A stretch of 64,000 bases of DNA, taken from NCBI GenBank assembly GCA_951804985.1, contig OX638130.1, positions 5,504,791 to 5,568,790 of the forward strand, read 5' to 3'. A program made the position numbers and the translations under genes. Numbering within the stretch: position 1 is the stretch's first letter; every line of letters starts with the position of its first letter. Under the pieces are notes generated by a model. That model saw only the letters and a list, made by a program, of their open reading frames with translations. It made no database searches and was not told the origin of the DNA. Shown here in pieces: positions 41,301 to 49,717 of this stretch. Source of the DNA: Dryomyza anilis. Lineage: Eukaryota; Arthropoda; Insecta; Diptera; Dryomyzidae.

Positions 41301-44300
41301 GAAAATCATAAAATATTCATTAAAATGTAAAAAAATGCGCAAAAAATGATGAAAAACTTCAACAAAAAAAAAAATTAAAAAGAAAAACGTTTTGGCTGCA
41401 ACGCAGCGCACACAGAAGCCGCAGCGACAGCAGCAACAAAGCGAAGGAAAAACAAATAAAAAATATTTATGCATAAATTATAATATTTTAAATATAAAAT
41501 TTAATTGCGTTAATTGAGTTAAGTGTGTAATGTGGGCGAGAGATCTTTTGAAATTTTAATTTTACTCGTGTTAAACATAGGGGAAAATAAATTAAAACAC
41601 TAAAGAGTGAAATTATGTGAGTGAAAACTTTTGTATTCTATTTCAATTGACGGTCAATTTCATCATCTTGAGTTACGCACTGACTGTCTCTTTAACTTAG
41701 ACTTTACCAATAGAATATATGGAATTGAAACGCTTAACTGGATATTGTGAAAATAGGCCTGAGTGGAATTGTGAAATTTTGAGTATACTTCTTAAAATTT
41801 ATGAAATTCTTAAATTCCTTCTTGAGCATATTTCTTGAAATTTATGAAATTACTTAAATTCATTTTTCATTGAAAAAAAATGTTGGAATTGAGAGGAATT
41901 TTATGAAATCATTTGAATTATTTTTTTTTTAATTTTAAGAATTACTTAAATTCCTCTTTCTTAAATAAAATATTGAATCAATAAAAAAGTTATGAATTTA
42001 TGAAAATTATTCAATGAAATTAAAAAATTTACAACAAATGAAAATATTCAAAATTTTAAAAAAACTTGATATTTTGTAAATTTTAAAATAAAAGATTGTT
42101 GAAAAAAAAAAATAATACATTTTTTTGTTTTAAAAAAAAATCATATTGAGTGAAATTCAATAACTATTAAATCAACAAAAAATCCACTTGAGTGAAATAA
42201 AAAAAAAACTCAAATTGAATAAAATTTAAATTGAGTGAAAATTATATTGAGTGACAATTATTAATATGAGTTAAAATTCTTTTGAGTGAAAATTCTTTGA
42301 GTGAAAATTCTGTTAAGTGAAAATTATATTGAGTGAAATTCTAAAACTTTTCAATTCGAAAAAAGTCAAATTGACTTTAAAAAAACACTCAAATTGTGAA
42401 ATAAAAAAACTTTTTTTAATAAAAAAAATTCAAATTGAGTGGAATTAATAATTTTTAAATTAACAAAAAATCAAATTGAGTGAAATTAAATAAAAACATT
42501 CAAATTGAGTTAAATTTAAATTTAAATTAAAAAATAATTTTGAGTGAAAATTCCTTGAGTAAAAATTATGTTAAAAGAAATTTATATGAGTGAAATTCAA
42601 AAATGTTCAATGCGAAAACAACTCAAATTGAGTGAACATTTAAATTGATAAAATTTTTCCTTTTACTACTTTTACATTTTTAATAAAAAAAAAATTAAAT
42701 TGAGTGAAATTAAAAAAAAACACTCAAATTTAATTGTGAAACGAAAAAACCTTTTTAATAAAAAAAATTCAAATTGAGTGGAATTAATAATTTTTAAATT
42801 AACCAAAAATCAAATTGAGTGAAATTAAATAAAAACATTCAAATTGAGTTAAATTTAAATTTAAATTAAAAAATTATTTTGAGTGAAAATTCTGTTAAAA
42901 AAAATGTATATGAGTGAAATTCAAAAATTTTCAATTCGAAAACAACTCAAATTGAGTGAACATTTAAATTGATAAAAGGTAATAATTTTTTTAATAAAAA
43001 AAAATGTGTGAAATTAAAAAAAAAACACTCAAATATATAAAATTCAAAATAACTTTTTAATTTTAAAAAAATGAAATTGAGTAAAATTACTTTTAATCAA
43101 ACAAAAAACCATATTGAGTGAATTAAAAAAAAACTCATATTGAGTCAAATTTAAATTTTTTTTTAAATAAAAAAAAATCAAATTGAGTTAAATTCAAAAA
43201 CTTTTAATTTACAAAAAATAAATCAAATTACGTGAAATTAAAAAACACTCAATTGATGACATTAAAAAACATTTTAATTTTAAAAAAACTCAAATGGAGT
43301 GAAATTCAATAACTTTTAAATTTAAAAAAAAATTCAATGAAAAAAAAAATCTATATTGAGTGATATTAAAAAAAAATGTAATTTAAAAAAATCAAATTGA
43401 GTGAAATTCAAAATTTTTTAATTAATAAAAAAAACTCAAATGGAGTGAAATTTAAAAAAAAAACTCAAATTGAGTGAAATTAAAAAAAATTCAATGAAAA
43501 AAATTCCATATTGGGTGTTATTAAAAAAAATGTAATTAAAAAATCCAATTAAGTGAAATTCAAAAACTTTTTCATTAATAAAAAAACTCAAATTGAGTGA
43601 AATTTAAAAACACTCATATTGAGTGAAATTTAAAAACACTCATATTGAGTGAAATTTAAAAACACTCATATTGAGTGAAATTAAAAAACATATTAATTAA
43701 TTTTAATTTTTACTAAAAAAAAAATCAAATTGAATGATTTAAAAAAACAAAAACTCAAATAAAAAGAAACAAAAAAAATTGATTTAAAAAAAAAATGTAA
43801 TTGAGTGAAAAATTGCAATCAAATACCTTTGAAATGCTATCAAAGTAAAGAAATGACACAACCAAAAGCATTTTCAAACAAATCCACATTGTGGGCGTGT
43901 TTTACTGCAGTGACTCAAAACCGCTCTACGCTCTTCTCTCACCACTCCGATATAACTGCTCTAGAGTGAGTTGAGCACATTTTGCTCAGTGACTGAGCCG
44001 CGCACTGAAATTGTAACTGAAGCCGGAGCCTTGTTGCATGCATATTTTATGGAATGCTTAAACATGTTAACAAAAAAATGTAAAAGAAAGCAGAAATAAA
44101 AAATAATTATAAAAAATAAAAATGTAAAATATAAAGAAGAACAAAAAAAAATGTAAAAAAAATAAAAGTACAGAAAAAATATATAATGTGTTTGCAGAGC
44201 CTCTCTTCTTCTTCTTCTTCACTGCCACCCACCGCAAGTTTTAAATTTCCTGTTCGCCGCATCAGATGCGCGCTTCGGTCAGTTAATTAAAATATTTTTG

Positions 44301-47300
44301 AACGTTTGCGCTTAATGTTTATGTCGTCGTCGTCTTTTTGCCAACAATTGCAAAGGTTGTGAGGTGGGCAAAAAAAAGTGCGACAGAAGAGCGTGGAAGG
44401 CAGACTATTTAAGTGAAAATAAAAAACAAAAAAAAAAATATGGAAAAATCAGAAAAAAAATCAGGACACCAACATAAAACGGAAACGTGCGTTGAGGTTT
44501 TGCAGCAAATTTGCGCGCTCGTTGGTTGCTTGCTTTTGTTTTTGTGTTTTAAGCAAAAATAAAAAAGAAAATAAAAAAAAAATACAAATAAAAAAAAATA
44601 AAAATAAAAAAGAAATAAAAAAAAAATAAAAAAAATAAAAAATCTGAAATATTGTAGAATTGCCAATAGTTGTTGTAATGCATCAATAAATGATGAACTT
44701 GAAATTGCTGAAATGTGTTGTTTTATTGTAGACAATTTTTATATTTTATTTTATTTGAAGCGAGAAAAGGGCAATTTAACATTTTATTTGAAGTGAACAA
44801 CAGCTTTTTGAGCAGTTTATATTTTTGTGATGTCTAAAAGTAGGCAACGTTATTTTGTATTAAAAACAAGAATAAATTGTTGCATAAAAGCAGCGTATTT
44901 AGTGAATATAACAAGGTTTAAACGTTTTTGCATAGTTTTATAAAATTACCTAAAAGTAGATAATATTAGTGGAGATTTTTTTTATATTTAAACCTTAAAG
45001 TATGCAATACATTTTTAAAAAATTTCAATTTTATCAATTTAAATACCAAAATTATGCAATACTTTCTTGGTATTTGCGAAATTTAAAACTTGAACTTTGT
45101 AATATTTATAAAATATATAGTTTTCGCAAGTTAATTCAATCATAAACATTGCTACTAATAATTTCCCTAATGTTATACTTCTGACTGACTAAAAGTAGGT
45201 ACAAATTTGAGGCATCAACAGCATAAATAACATCACAACATAGCTATTTAGTTTTTTTAAATCAGAGGATTATTCACTTGAAACTTTAAAAATAGGATAC
45301 CCACAAAAGTATGCAACATGTTTTGTATTATTGAAAGTTGCACCGCAAAGTAGGCAATACATAATAGGAAGAGTTATTCATTCTTGCCATTTATATTGCC
45401 TACTTTGTGGTGCAACTTTCAAAAATACAAAAAACTTCGAATACTGTTGTGCGTCGCCTATTTTTAGAGCTTCAAATAATTAAAGCGCACTCCCAGGCGA
45501 CTCAACAAAAATAATTCCTTCTTTTTGAGAAGTTTTTCGGACATTTATAAAAATTCAATAAATTTCTTCAAATTGTATGAAATAAAATATATAAAAAGAC
45601 ACCTACCTTTGCCATCCAACGCATTCGAGTCCGGCGTTGCAACAATTGTTGTTGTTGTTGTGGCTGACGTTGACAACACATTTGCAGTTGGCGTTGTCGC
45701 CGTTAAAGCGATCGATATTGCCGCCGCCGCAGCGGTAGACGACAACGACGATGCTGTTGTAGTCACAGCTGTTGCCAGCTTTGCATTGTCCAGCGTCGAA
45801 GTTGACGAAGTCGACGTCAGACAGCTGTTGCTGGTGGTGGACGTTGCTGCGTTGTTTACGGCAGCGGACTCGGCGTCGAGTCGCTGCTTTTTGGAATCAC
45901 TAGAAAAAGGAGACAAATATTTTATACATTAAAACTATTTATTATAAAAATTGGCACAACTCACCTAACATCTGAGTTGCTGTCGCTGCCTGCGACGCCG
46001 CCACTGCCAGCCGCATCCAAGTGCGTAGCTTTAAGCTTTTGCGCTTGATAACCGGCTGCGGTAGCGGCAACAGCTGCTGTTGACTGCTGCTGCAGCTCGG
46101 CGGCTTTTTTAACGACAGTCGCCGCAGTATCGTTGGACGCTGCAGCGTTGTTGGCAGCCGCATATGCGGCGACATACGTTGATTTAACGCCGTTCGGCGT
46201 GTTGGAGGGATGTGCATTTGTTGCTGTTACAGTGGTTGTAGTTGTACTGACTGCTGCTGTTGTTGTAGTGGCCGCCGCAGTAGAAGCTGCAGCAGCTGCT
46301 GCCGCTGTTATTGACGCAGCTTCGCCGGCAGCTTTAACAGCTTTTTCGGTCGCAGCAGACGTGTTAGTTGCTGTGATTGTTGTTGTACTGGCTGCTGTTG
46401 TCGCTGCTGTTGTGTTGCTGTTGTTTGTGCCACCTGCTGCTGCAACGTTGTTGCTGAGCTTTTCAGTAGCGGTTGCATTGTTGCTGTTGCCACTGTTGGT
46501 TGTTGACACGACTGTCGAAGCAGCTTTGGCATCCGTTGTAGCTTTCGCTTTCGCCGCAGTGCCAATGGCGGCAACTTTTGCGGCAGAGCTTTCGACAGCA
46601 GCTTTTTCCGAGTTTTCGCAGGTGGCATTGTTTGTGGTGGTAGCAGCAGCTTTTGAAGCATTTGACGACGTGGCTGATGCTGTAGCTTTGGCTTTCGCCG
46701 CAGTTGTTGTTGCGGTGGCGGCAGCTGTTGTTGTTGTTGCTGTTGCCACGTTAGATGTAGCTGTTGTCGTTGCATTTGCTGCTGCTTCTGTAGCTGCTTT
46801 TTGCGCGGCTTTTGCTGCTTCCGCCGCTTTTTCTGCTTCCGCCGCCGCTGCTGCAGCTTTCTCTAACTCAGCTGCAGCCGCCGCGGCTTTTTCACGTTCC
46901 GCTGCAGCTGCTGCTGCCGCCGCCACTTTCTCTGCAGCCTTCTCACGCTGCTCAGCGGCGCGTTCACGTTCTGCACGCTCACGTTCGGCCGCCGCTGAAC
47001 GTCCGCCAGTCTTTTGTTGCTGCTCACGTTGCAGACGCGTCGTAACGCCCGTCGTCAGCGAGTCGATGATACACTGCGTCTGCTGCTGTTGCGCCTTCTG
47101 CGGATTGCGCGAGGAGCGCGTGCGTTGGCGCGACTTACGCAGCAGCTGCTTGTAGTTCTCCGTCTTCTTGCTGAGGTAGTAGTAGCGCACGCAGTCCTGC
47201 GCCGACTTGCGATCCAGACTCGCGGCAATGGCGCCAAAATTCTTAGGATGTTGCAGGAACTTCTCCTTGAACAACTCCTTCTCGCCCGCCGTCCACACAT

Positions 47301-48811
47301 TCAGCGTTTGTCGTTCCTTGTGCACCGCCGTCATGTCCGCAATGGCGCCATTCTCGTTGGCATAACGACAGCGCCGCTGCTGCGCATCGTACATCAGCGG
47401 CGGTATTATGGCGTACGAACGCATTTTCTTATCCTCCAGCGCCTGCTCTTGCAGCCCATCCATGATCTCCTCCAGATCTGCCTCGGACTTAATGCGCGAG
47501 CCGACGCGATTGAAGCGTTCCTTGTCCTCGCGCTGTTTGCGCAGCTCTGTGAAGACCTTCTCGAAGAATTCGCGATTCTTGGCCTCGCGCGCCTTGCGTT
47601 TGGCGCTTGCCTCTGCGCGTTCAACGCGTCGCTGCCAGTCGTGCGACATCTGCGCATACGTGTCAACCAGTTCGACGCGCTGCAGCCAACGCTCGTGCTT
47701 GCACCGTCGTATGTGCTCGAGCAGCGGTGCGCGCACCAGCGACGCATGCTTCTGCAGCAGCACGGCTAGCGCCTCAACGTCCGCTGGTTGATTGTAAAGC
47801 GGCGGCAAGAGGGGACCATCGCCCTCGAGCATGGAATGTCTGGCGGCAGCCGTCTGACGATTGGCGGCGTAGATTTTTTGCGCCAACGTTTGCGTGCGCC
47901 ACTTGGGACGCGCTGAGTCAGCATCGGCGCCAGGTTGTTGTTGCTGCAGCGCAGCCTTTTGCTGTTTGCTGGCAACAGCTGCAGCGGCCAAGGTGCGTTC
48001 TTTCTTGCGCAGCGACTCCATGGTATTTTCGGCGCTTTGTATATCGGTGTCGACCTGTTGTATCTGCTGCATGAGCTCTTCCTTGGCGGTGAGTACGCGT
48101 TCGTCCGCGCTGTCGCTGGGCAGCGTCGGCGAAATGGCCTCGACCTGCGGATGATAGGCTTCGGTGGAGGCGCTGCCAGTGGTATTGTTGTTGGTATTGT
48201 TGCCACTGTTGTTGCTACCGCTGCTGTTGTTAATGCTTATTACAACATTGTTGCTGTTCAAAGGCGTTGTGCGCTGCTGCTGTGCATTCGGCGGCGTTGC
48301 GCACAACGGCAGCGGCTGTGTTTCCACCTTAAGCTGCTGCGCCGCACTGACAGCGAGCAGCGTGGCCGCCATGTTGTGTGAGTTGTTGGCGGCATTTGCA
48401 GGCGCGGCAGCATTTAATGCATTTTGCTGTTGTTGCTGCTGCTGTTGCATCGCATTTAGTTGCTGCATGTGCTGCGCGCTACCGCTACGCGCAATGCTTA
48501 AAGTGGCGGGCGAGCTTTGACGCTGTTGTTGTTGTTGATGCTGTTGTTGTTGCTGCTGTTGTTGAGCGGCGGCATTTACTAGTTGCGCGGGCATATGATT
48601 GGACGCTGTAATATCGCTGAGACGCTGTTTTTTGTACGGCTGCTGCGAGCCACCAGGATCGGGCGGCGCTTGCGGCAAAGGATGAGGCAGCTGCTGATGT
48701 TGTTGTTGTTGTTGATGCTGCTGGTGCGGCGGCGGTTGTTGTTGCTGCTGGTGTTGCTGCTGCTGATGCTGTTGATGCTGCTGTTGTTGCTGCTGTTGAT
48801 GCTGCTGTTGA

Positions 48812-48846
<35 letters not shown>

Positions 48847-49717
48847 ATGCTGCTGCTGTTGTTGTTGTTGCTGATGCAATAACGCCACACTCGGCAGATA
48901 CTCGTGCGGCTGCAACATCAAACGCTGACGCGGCATCAAAAGATTGCCACCCTTTTGTGGCGCCGCATTATTCGTCGCTGCCGCTGCTGCCCCACTGACG
49001 GCAACTTGCGCGCTGCTAAGCAGCTGTGTGGGGGGCGGCGCATGCGTAAATTGCAAAGCAGTCATGTGTCCAGCAGCTGCTGCTGCAGCGGCGGCGACAG
49101 CATTATTGTTGCTGTTGCTGGCGCCGCTGTGATTGACGCCAACTTGTGAGCTGCCGCTTGTTGCGGGCGCACCGCCGACGCCGCCTTGTGGCAACACAAT
49201 GGAAACATTGCCGCCACCAACGCCACCGCCGGCGCCGCTGCGATGATAGTGATAGGGTGACTCGCGATACTGGGCGCCCGGTCCAATGCTGTATGAACTC
49301 TGTTGGATGAAGCGATGCGGCGCCTCGCGCACTGCATTGACGTCCGCAAATTTGGGATACGTATTGGCAGCGGAGGCGTTGACAGCGCTAGCGCGTGGCG
49401 GCGACAACGGACTGGCGGCAGAGCGTGACGTTTGTTGCTGCTGGTGATGCACATGCTGTTGTTGTTGCTGCTGCTGTTGTTGCTGTTGTTGTTGCTGTTG
49501 TTGCTGCTGCTGCAAATGATGCAGCTGTTGTTGTTGCTGCTGTTGCTGCTGCTGCATATGATTGAGTTGTTGCTGATGATGCAGCTGCTGCATGTGCTGC
49601 TGATGTTGCTGATGCTGCGCTGCCACCGCCGCCTGTTGCTGCTGTTGTTGTTGGACAGACGTGGGCGCGCCGTGGCCGCCACCCTTTGTGTAGGACTGCG
49701 CGTTGTCGATGATGGGC
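9730..49717 (-). CDS. Smr: SMRTER nuclear-receptor corepressor (seven 3' coding exons; 5' end not found)
   Basis: Fly counterpart of vertebrate NCoR/SMRT, a nuclear scaffold that recruits histone deacetylases to unliganded receptors such as EcR. Exons 49717-45965, 45899-45607, 16572-13773, 13639-13503, 13411-12628, 11605-11467 and 11316-9730 all end in GT/AG introns. Their phases match at every junction, giving 3163 codons plus stop. Counting from the first full codon at 49716: Q-rich N-terminus, coiled coil about 540-580 (the GPS2/TBL1-type repressor region of the family), SANT about 805-860, Ala/Lys/Glu-rich region to 1250, Cys-rich module about 1350-1470, two GSIT(Q/H)GTP repeats, CoRNR-like boxes LIEAII (2609-2614) and LSESII (2737-2742), and C-terminal YEALSDED like the YETLSDSD tail of NCoR. 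The first visible exon starts in the third codon position, so a short upstream coding exon is missing. Family assignment is strong; an extra exon inside the 29 kb intron cannot be excluded. Confidence 0.93.
9876..9960 (-). repeat. CAG/CAA (polyQ) tract in Smr terminal exon
   Basis: Mixed CAG and CAA codons, with two His interruptions, encode two Gln runs of about ten residues each. Confidence 0.85.
11467..11605 (-). CDS. Smr: Smr exon carrying first CoRNR-like box
   Basis: Acceptor AACTACTGCAG|TTACC, donor TCACTG|GTAAGTAG. T completes a Pro codon and the exon ends on a codon boundary. Within 46 residues is HTLIEAIIKHSI, which fits the I/L-x-x-I/V-I core of corepressor/nuclear-receptor boxes, helical peptides that dock in the unliganded receptor pocket. 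The segment after it is Ser-rich. Confidence 0.9.
11606..12627 (-). other. Smr intron, polypyrimidine low complexity
   Basis: On the transcribed strand about 800 bp (11820-12620) is T-rich with TATT/TTTG words and almost no C. Poly-Phe open frames here are an artefact of this composition. No nested gene. Confidence 0.7.
12628..13411 (-). CDS. Smr: Smr exon with polyQ/polyA and Arg-Glu-Asp repeats
   Basis: Acceptor CTTCTCTTTCTAG|CCGGTC, donor GATCC|GTAAGTA. Encodes GHDAFSSFVDVAV, then Pro/Gln/Ser sequence, His-Met-rich sequence, alternating Ala and Gln runs, and a strongly charged RERDRERDRDRERERR segment that probably forms a long helix, then polyAla and Gly-rich sequence. The charged helix precedes the receptor-interaction exons. 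Confidence 0.9.
13443..13494 (+). repeat. 20-21 bp tandem repeat with ATGGCGG inside a 91-bp Smr intron
   Basis: Units start at 13443, 13463 and 13484 with AAAATGGC(G/A); the first two continue GGAATTTGC. AAAATGGCGG matches the core of Pho/YY1-type binding sites (GCCAT on the minus strand). Confidence 0.75.
13503..13639 (-). CDS. Smr: Smr exon, Pro-rich
   Basis: Acceptor CCATTTACAG|CACGCC, donor CCGCCAG|GTACGT. The 137-bp exon encodes about 45 residues including VIQRHNTG and MHVVMHNYPP. AG from the previous exon plus C gives Ser, and the final G joins CC of the next exon to give Ala. Phase agreement on both sides and the absence of stops support it although it is short. Confidence 0.88.
13773..16572 (-). 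CDS. Smr: Smr exon with Cys-rich module, GSI repeats and a DLS motif
   Basis: Acceptor TTCTTTCTTTGCAG|ACAAAC and donor CAACAG|GTAAGA. The first ~115 residues contain eleven cysteines in three groups (C-x2-C-x4-C; C-x2-C-x-C-x9-C-x4-C; CCxxC), which look zinc-binding. An acidic Ser-rich stretch, several Gln/Leu/Ser runs and Asn/Ser tracts follow. LDLSIKK (about 14912-14932) resembles the PxDLSxK motif bound by CtBP, but the leading Pro is replaced by Thr. GSITHGTP (about 14364-14387) and GSITQGTP (about 14226-14250) match short motifs repeated in NCoR/SMRT. The remainder is disordered and rich in Ser, Pro, Gln and His. Confidence 0.92.
15940..16100 (-). repeat. Gln-Ser-Leu repeat tract in Smr
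   Basis: Repeating LQQSQLQQQ-type codons, with CAA, CAG, CTA and TCA mixed, next to the acidic region after the Cys-rich module. Confidence 0.75.
16573..16869 (-). other. Smr 29 kb intron, 3' end
   Basis: Starts with the polypyrimidine tract and acceptor of the Cys-rich exon. Nothing else recognised. Confidence 0.5.
16870..17099 (+). repeat. 23-bp minisatellite, ten units
   Basis: Ten consecutive 23-bp units of the form GAAGTNTGCTTTCTTAATAT plus three bases start at 16870, 16893 and so on to 17077, with one to several differences each. It lies 300 bp from a Smr splice acceptor. Confidence 0.9.
17100..19140. other. Gene-free intron sequence
   Basis: Mixed-composition intron with no supported gene. 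Short pyrimidine-rich patches near 17340-17480 and 18510-18640. No element ends recognised. Confidence 0.4.
20213..20303. repeat. Inverted repeat (hairpin) in the purine-rich array
   Basis: AAATAAATACTCCC and TTTGGGAGAAAAA on the left are mirrored by TTTTTCTCCCAA and GGGAGTATTTATTT on the right, forming an imperfect hairpin of about 90 bp. Confidence 0.75.
20413..20490. repeat. Inverted repeat with ~28-bp arms
   Basis: Left arm contains TATTGAATATGGAATGAATT, right arm AATTCATTCCACATTCAATA; loop about 20 bp. Confidence 0.75.
20850..22286. other. Gene-free intron sequence
   Basis: No supported gene. One GTGGCAACAC motif at 21727-21736. Confidence 0.4.
22287..22385 (+). repeat. ~36-bp tandem repeat, three copies
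   Basis: ACTTATAAATCGAACAAA and close variants at about 22288, 22324 and 22361. Confidence 0.65.
22386..26785. other. Gene-free intron sequence
   Basis: AT-rich intron. 23280-23530 is a low-complexity run of TTCACTCAAAATT-like words. 25350-25620 is a small GC-richer patch without coding features. 26300-26360 holds two TTGCCA motifs. Confidence 0.4.
26790..27115 (+). repeat. CGCACATGTGCG repeat cluster
   Basis: The palindrome CGCACATGTGCG and variants (CGTACTTGTGCGG, CGCACACGTGCG, CGCACATGTGCGAGCG) recur about every 75-90 bp, each followed by TATATGA(G/A)GCTC or TATTGA and GCGACTCAC. The right edge ends GCTATCTGGG, like a transposon terminus (CCCAGATAGC); no matching left terminus was found. 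Confidence 0.65.
27116..28040. other. Gene-free intron sequence with a TATA-like patch
   Basis: TATAAAAG at 27309-27316 and TCAGTG at 27393 on the plus strand precede a GAGTGAGAG-rich, leader-like stretch. They may be an alternative promoter or a non-coding RNA start. No coding frame follows. Confidence 0.3.
28041..28140 (+). repeat. 50-bp tandem duplication
   Basis: Units 28041-28090 and 28091-28140, both starting ATAATTCACATATGG, differ at a few bases. Related ATAATTC(G/C)CATATGG words occur at 27786 and 27932. Confidence 0.8.
28141..34260. other. Gene-free intron sequence
   Basis: No supported gene. A ~140-bp spaced repeat containing CATACATAAT(A/C)AGCTGTT occurs near 30545 and 30690. 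Most copies of the GTGGCAACAC motif fall here (28942, 30713, 31453, 33171, 33738). Confidence 0.4.
34716..34750 (+). promoter_or_regulatory. TATA plus initiator core promoter, probably for the BTB-ZF gene
   Basis: TATAAATA at 34716-34723 and a consensus insect initiator TTCAGTC with its A at 34750, in a GC-richer island (about 34.3-34.85 kb) on the strand of and 1.3 kb upstream of the BTB-ZF ATG. The spacing (T at -34) is 3-4 bases longer than optimal. No downstream DPE was recognised. The stretch 34860-36000 between it and the ATG is almost pure A/T and would be leader or intron. Confidence 0.4.
34751..36017 (+). other. AT-rich leader or intron of the BTB-ZF gene
   Basis: After about 34850 the sequence is nearly pure A/T up to the ATG. 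No stable open frame; consistent with untranslated or intronic sequence. Confidence 0.4.
36018..38301 (+). CDS. BTB/POZ and C2H2 zinc-finger protein, nested in Smr intron
   Basis: Probable nuclear transcription factor; the family acts by BTB-mediated dimerisation plus zinc-finger DNA binding. Exons 36018-36586 and 36705-38301 flank a 118-bp intron (TGTCG|GTGGGT ... ATTTTAG|TAATTT) and join to 721 codons, restoring LEICRNFLARAQ, the usual end of a BTB fold. The BTB domain spans about residues 73-190 (DVILEVG, FVAHSIVLGMHSGYLRSAI, LLTYMYTGYLEL). An acidic Ser/Asp region, a KSQLSK-type repeat and a basic KREKLRQRRSDNRQR patch follow. Finger 1 (C551, C-x2-C-x12-H-x3-H) and finger 2 (C648, C-x2-C-x12-H-x4-H) are separated by a ~75-residue Ser/Ala/Gly linker. 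It lies on the opposite strand to its host gene. I do not assign a symbol. Start ATG is in good context (gtaaaATG). Confidence 0.92.
38355..38382 (+). terminator. Polyadenylation signals of the BTB-ZF gene
   Basis: AATAAA at 38355-38360 and AATAAAT about 20 bases later, 54-80 bases after the stop codon. Confidence 0.5.
38497..38711 (+). mobile_element. MITE copy 2
   Basis: Same family as 1757-1973 in opposite orientation. Termini CACCTAGAAAAAATCT and AGTATTTTTTCTGAGTG are inverted repeats with a few mismatches, and TA stands on both sides, as expected for Tc1/mariner-type insertion. It lies about 200 bp beyond the BTB-ZF stop. Confidence 0.75.
38712..40080. other. Gene-free intron sequence
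   Basis: AT-rich, with CTTTTAAACCTCATTTATGAT-like words scattered through 39000-39520 and resuming at 40350-40950. Possibly a decayed repeat. Confidence 0.4.
40080..40305 (-). mobile_element. Dispersed retroelement-like fragment
   Basis: Contains ACTGGGGCTAACAACATC, CGCGCTACCTCTCGGCAGTA, AAATGGCAAACCTACGAG, AAACTGTAGGTCCC and GAGCTCGGCC, words that I recall from a dispersed repeat family common in cyclorrhaphan fly genomes. It is GC-richer than its surroundings. No frame longer than a few codons; family and orientation are uncertain. Confidence 0.45.
40306..42119. other. Gene-free intron sequence
   Basis: AT-rich intron; nothing recognised apart from repeated TTTATGAT words and a short GC-richer patch at 41200-41450. 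Confidence 0.4.
42120..43810 (+). repeat. CTCAAATTGAGTGAAATT array
   Basis: The near-palindrome CTCAAATTGAG followed by TGAAATT recurs several dozen times over 1.7 kb with variable A/T spacers. A larger duplication places about 42384-42654 beside 42719-42977. At 43590-43680 three units repeat exactly every 26 bp (CACTCATATTGAGTGAAATT plus six bases). Confidence 0.85.
43811..44810. other. Gene-free intron sequence
   Basis: Contains (TTC)n near 44207-44220 and A-rich runs at 44550-44640. No gene supported. Confidence 0.4.
44820..45480. repeat. AAAGTAGGCAATA repeat cluster with a 39-bp-arm hairpin
   Basis: 45321-45359 and 45394-45432 are reverse complements at 37 of 39 positions around a 34-bp loop; the arms contain GAAAGTTGCACC and AAAGTAGGCAATA. 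Weaker copies of AAAGTA(G/T)GCAA occur at about 44838, 44998 and 45308. The hairpin is in the 29 kb Smr intron about 170 bp after its donor. Confidence 0.85.
45607..45899 (-). CDS. Smr: Smr exon, Ser/Thr/Ala-rich
   Basis: Acceptor CTCCTTTTTCTAG|TGATTCC and donor GGCAAAG|GTAGGT. The two bases AG from the previous exon plus T give Ser, followed by Asp-Ser-Lys-Lys-Gln-Arg. The 293-bp exon encodes about 98 residues, mostly Ser, Thr and Ala with no recognised domain, ending Leu-Asp-Gly-Lys. The leftover G pairs with AC of the next located exon to give Asp. A hairpin lies about 170 bp into the following 29 kb intron. Confidence 0.88.
45965..49717 (-). CDS. Smr: Smr exon with polyQ N-terminus, coiled coil and SANT domain
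   Basis: Acceptor TTTTACAG|GCCC at 49718/49717; donor TTAG|GTGAGT after 45965. The exon begins with one base completing a split codon, then Pro-Ile-Ile-Asp-Asn. It encodes long Gln/His runs, a KKQRLSD segment resembling SKRPRLE of NCoR, a Glu/Lys-rich helix after VLTAKEELMQQ, the LYNQP motif, a second charged helix, the LMYD motif found just before SANT in NCoR, and SANT with VWTAGEKELF, QHPKNFG and CVRYYYLSKKTENYK. In vertebrates this SANT forms the deacetylase-activation domain that turns on HDAC3. After SANT come an Arg/Lys patch, Ala/Glu/Lys repeats and a Thr/Ala/Asn-rich low-complexity tail. Confidence 0.93.
48680..48880 (-). repeat. CAG/CAA (Gln-His) tract in Smr
   Basis: About 200 bp of CAG/CAA codons interrupted by CAT, encoding alternating Q runs and single His. 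Mixed codons should reduce slippage compared with a pure CAG repeat. Confidence 0.85.
49456..49555 (-). repeat. Longest polyQ tract of Smr
   Basis: 49456-49512 encodes 19 consecutive Gln, flanked by Leu-His-His and by another run of about ten Gln; further Gln runs follow towards 49660. Confidence 0.88.

Noticed and set aside
44940..44965. Second possible ratchet point (TTATCTACTTTTAG|GTAATT)
   Set aside because: Pyrimidine run is short and the donor is a poor match; chance occurrence is likely in A/T sequence.
46133..47155. 340-aa plus-strand open frame
   Set aside because: Antisense shadow of the Ala/Thr-rich part of the SMRTER exon; polyAla/Val composition follows from the opposite strand codons.
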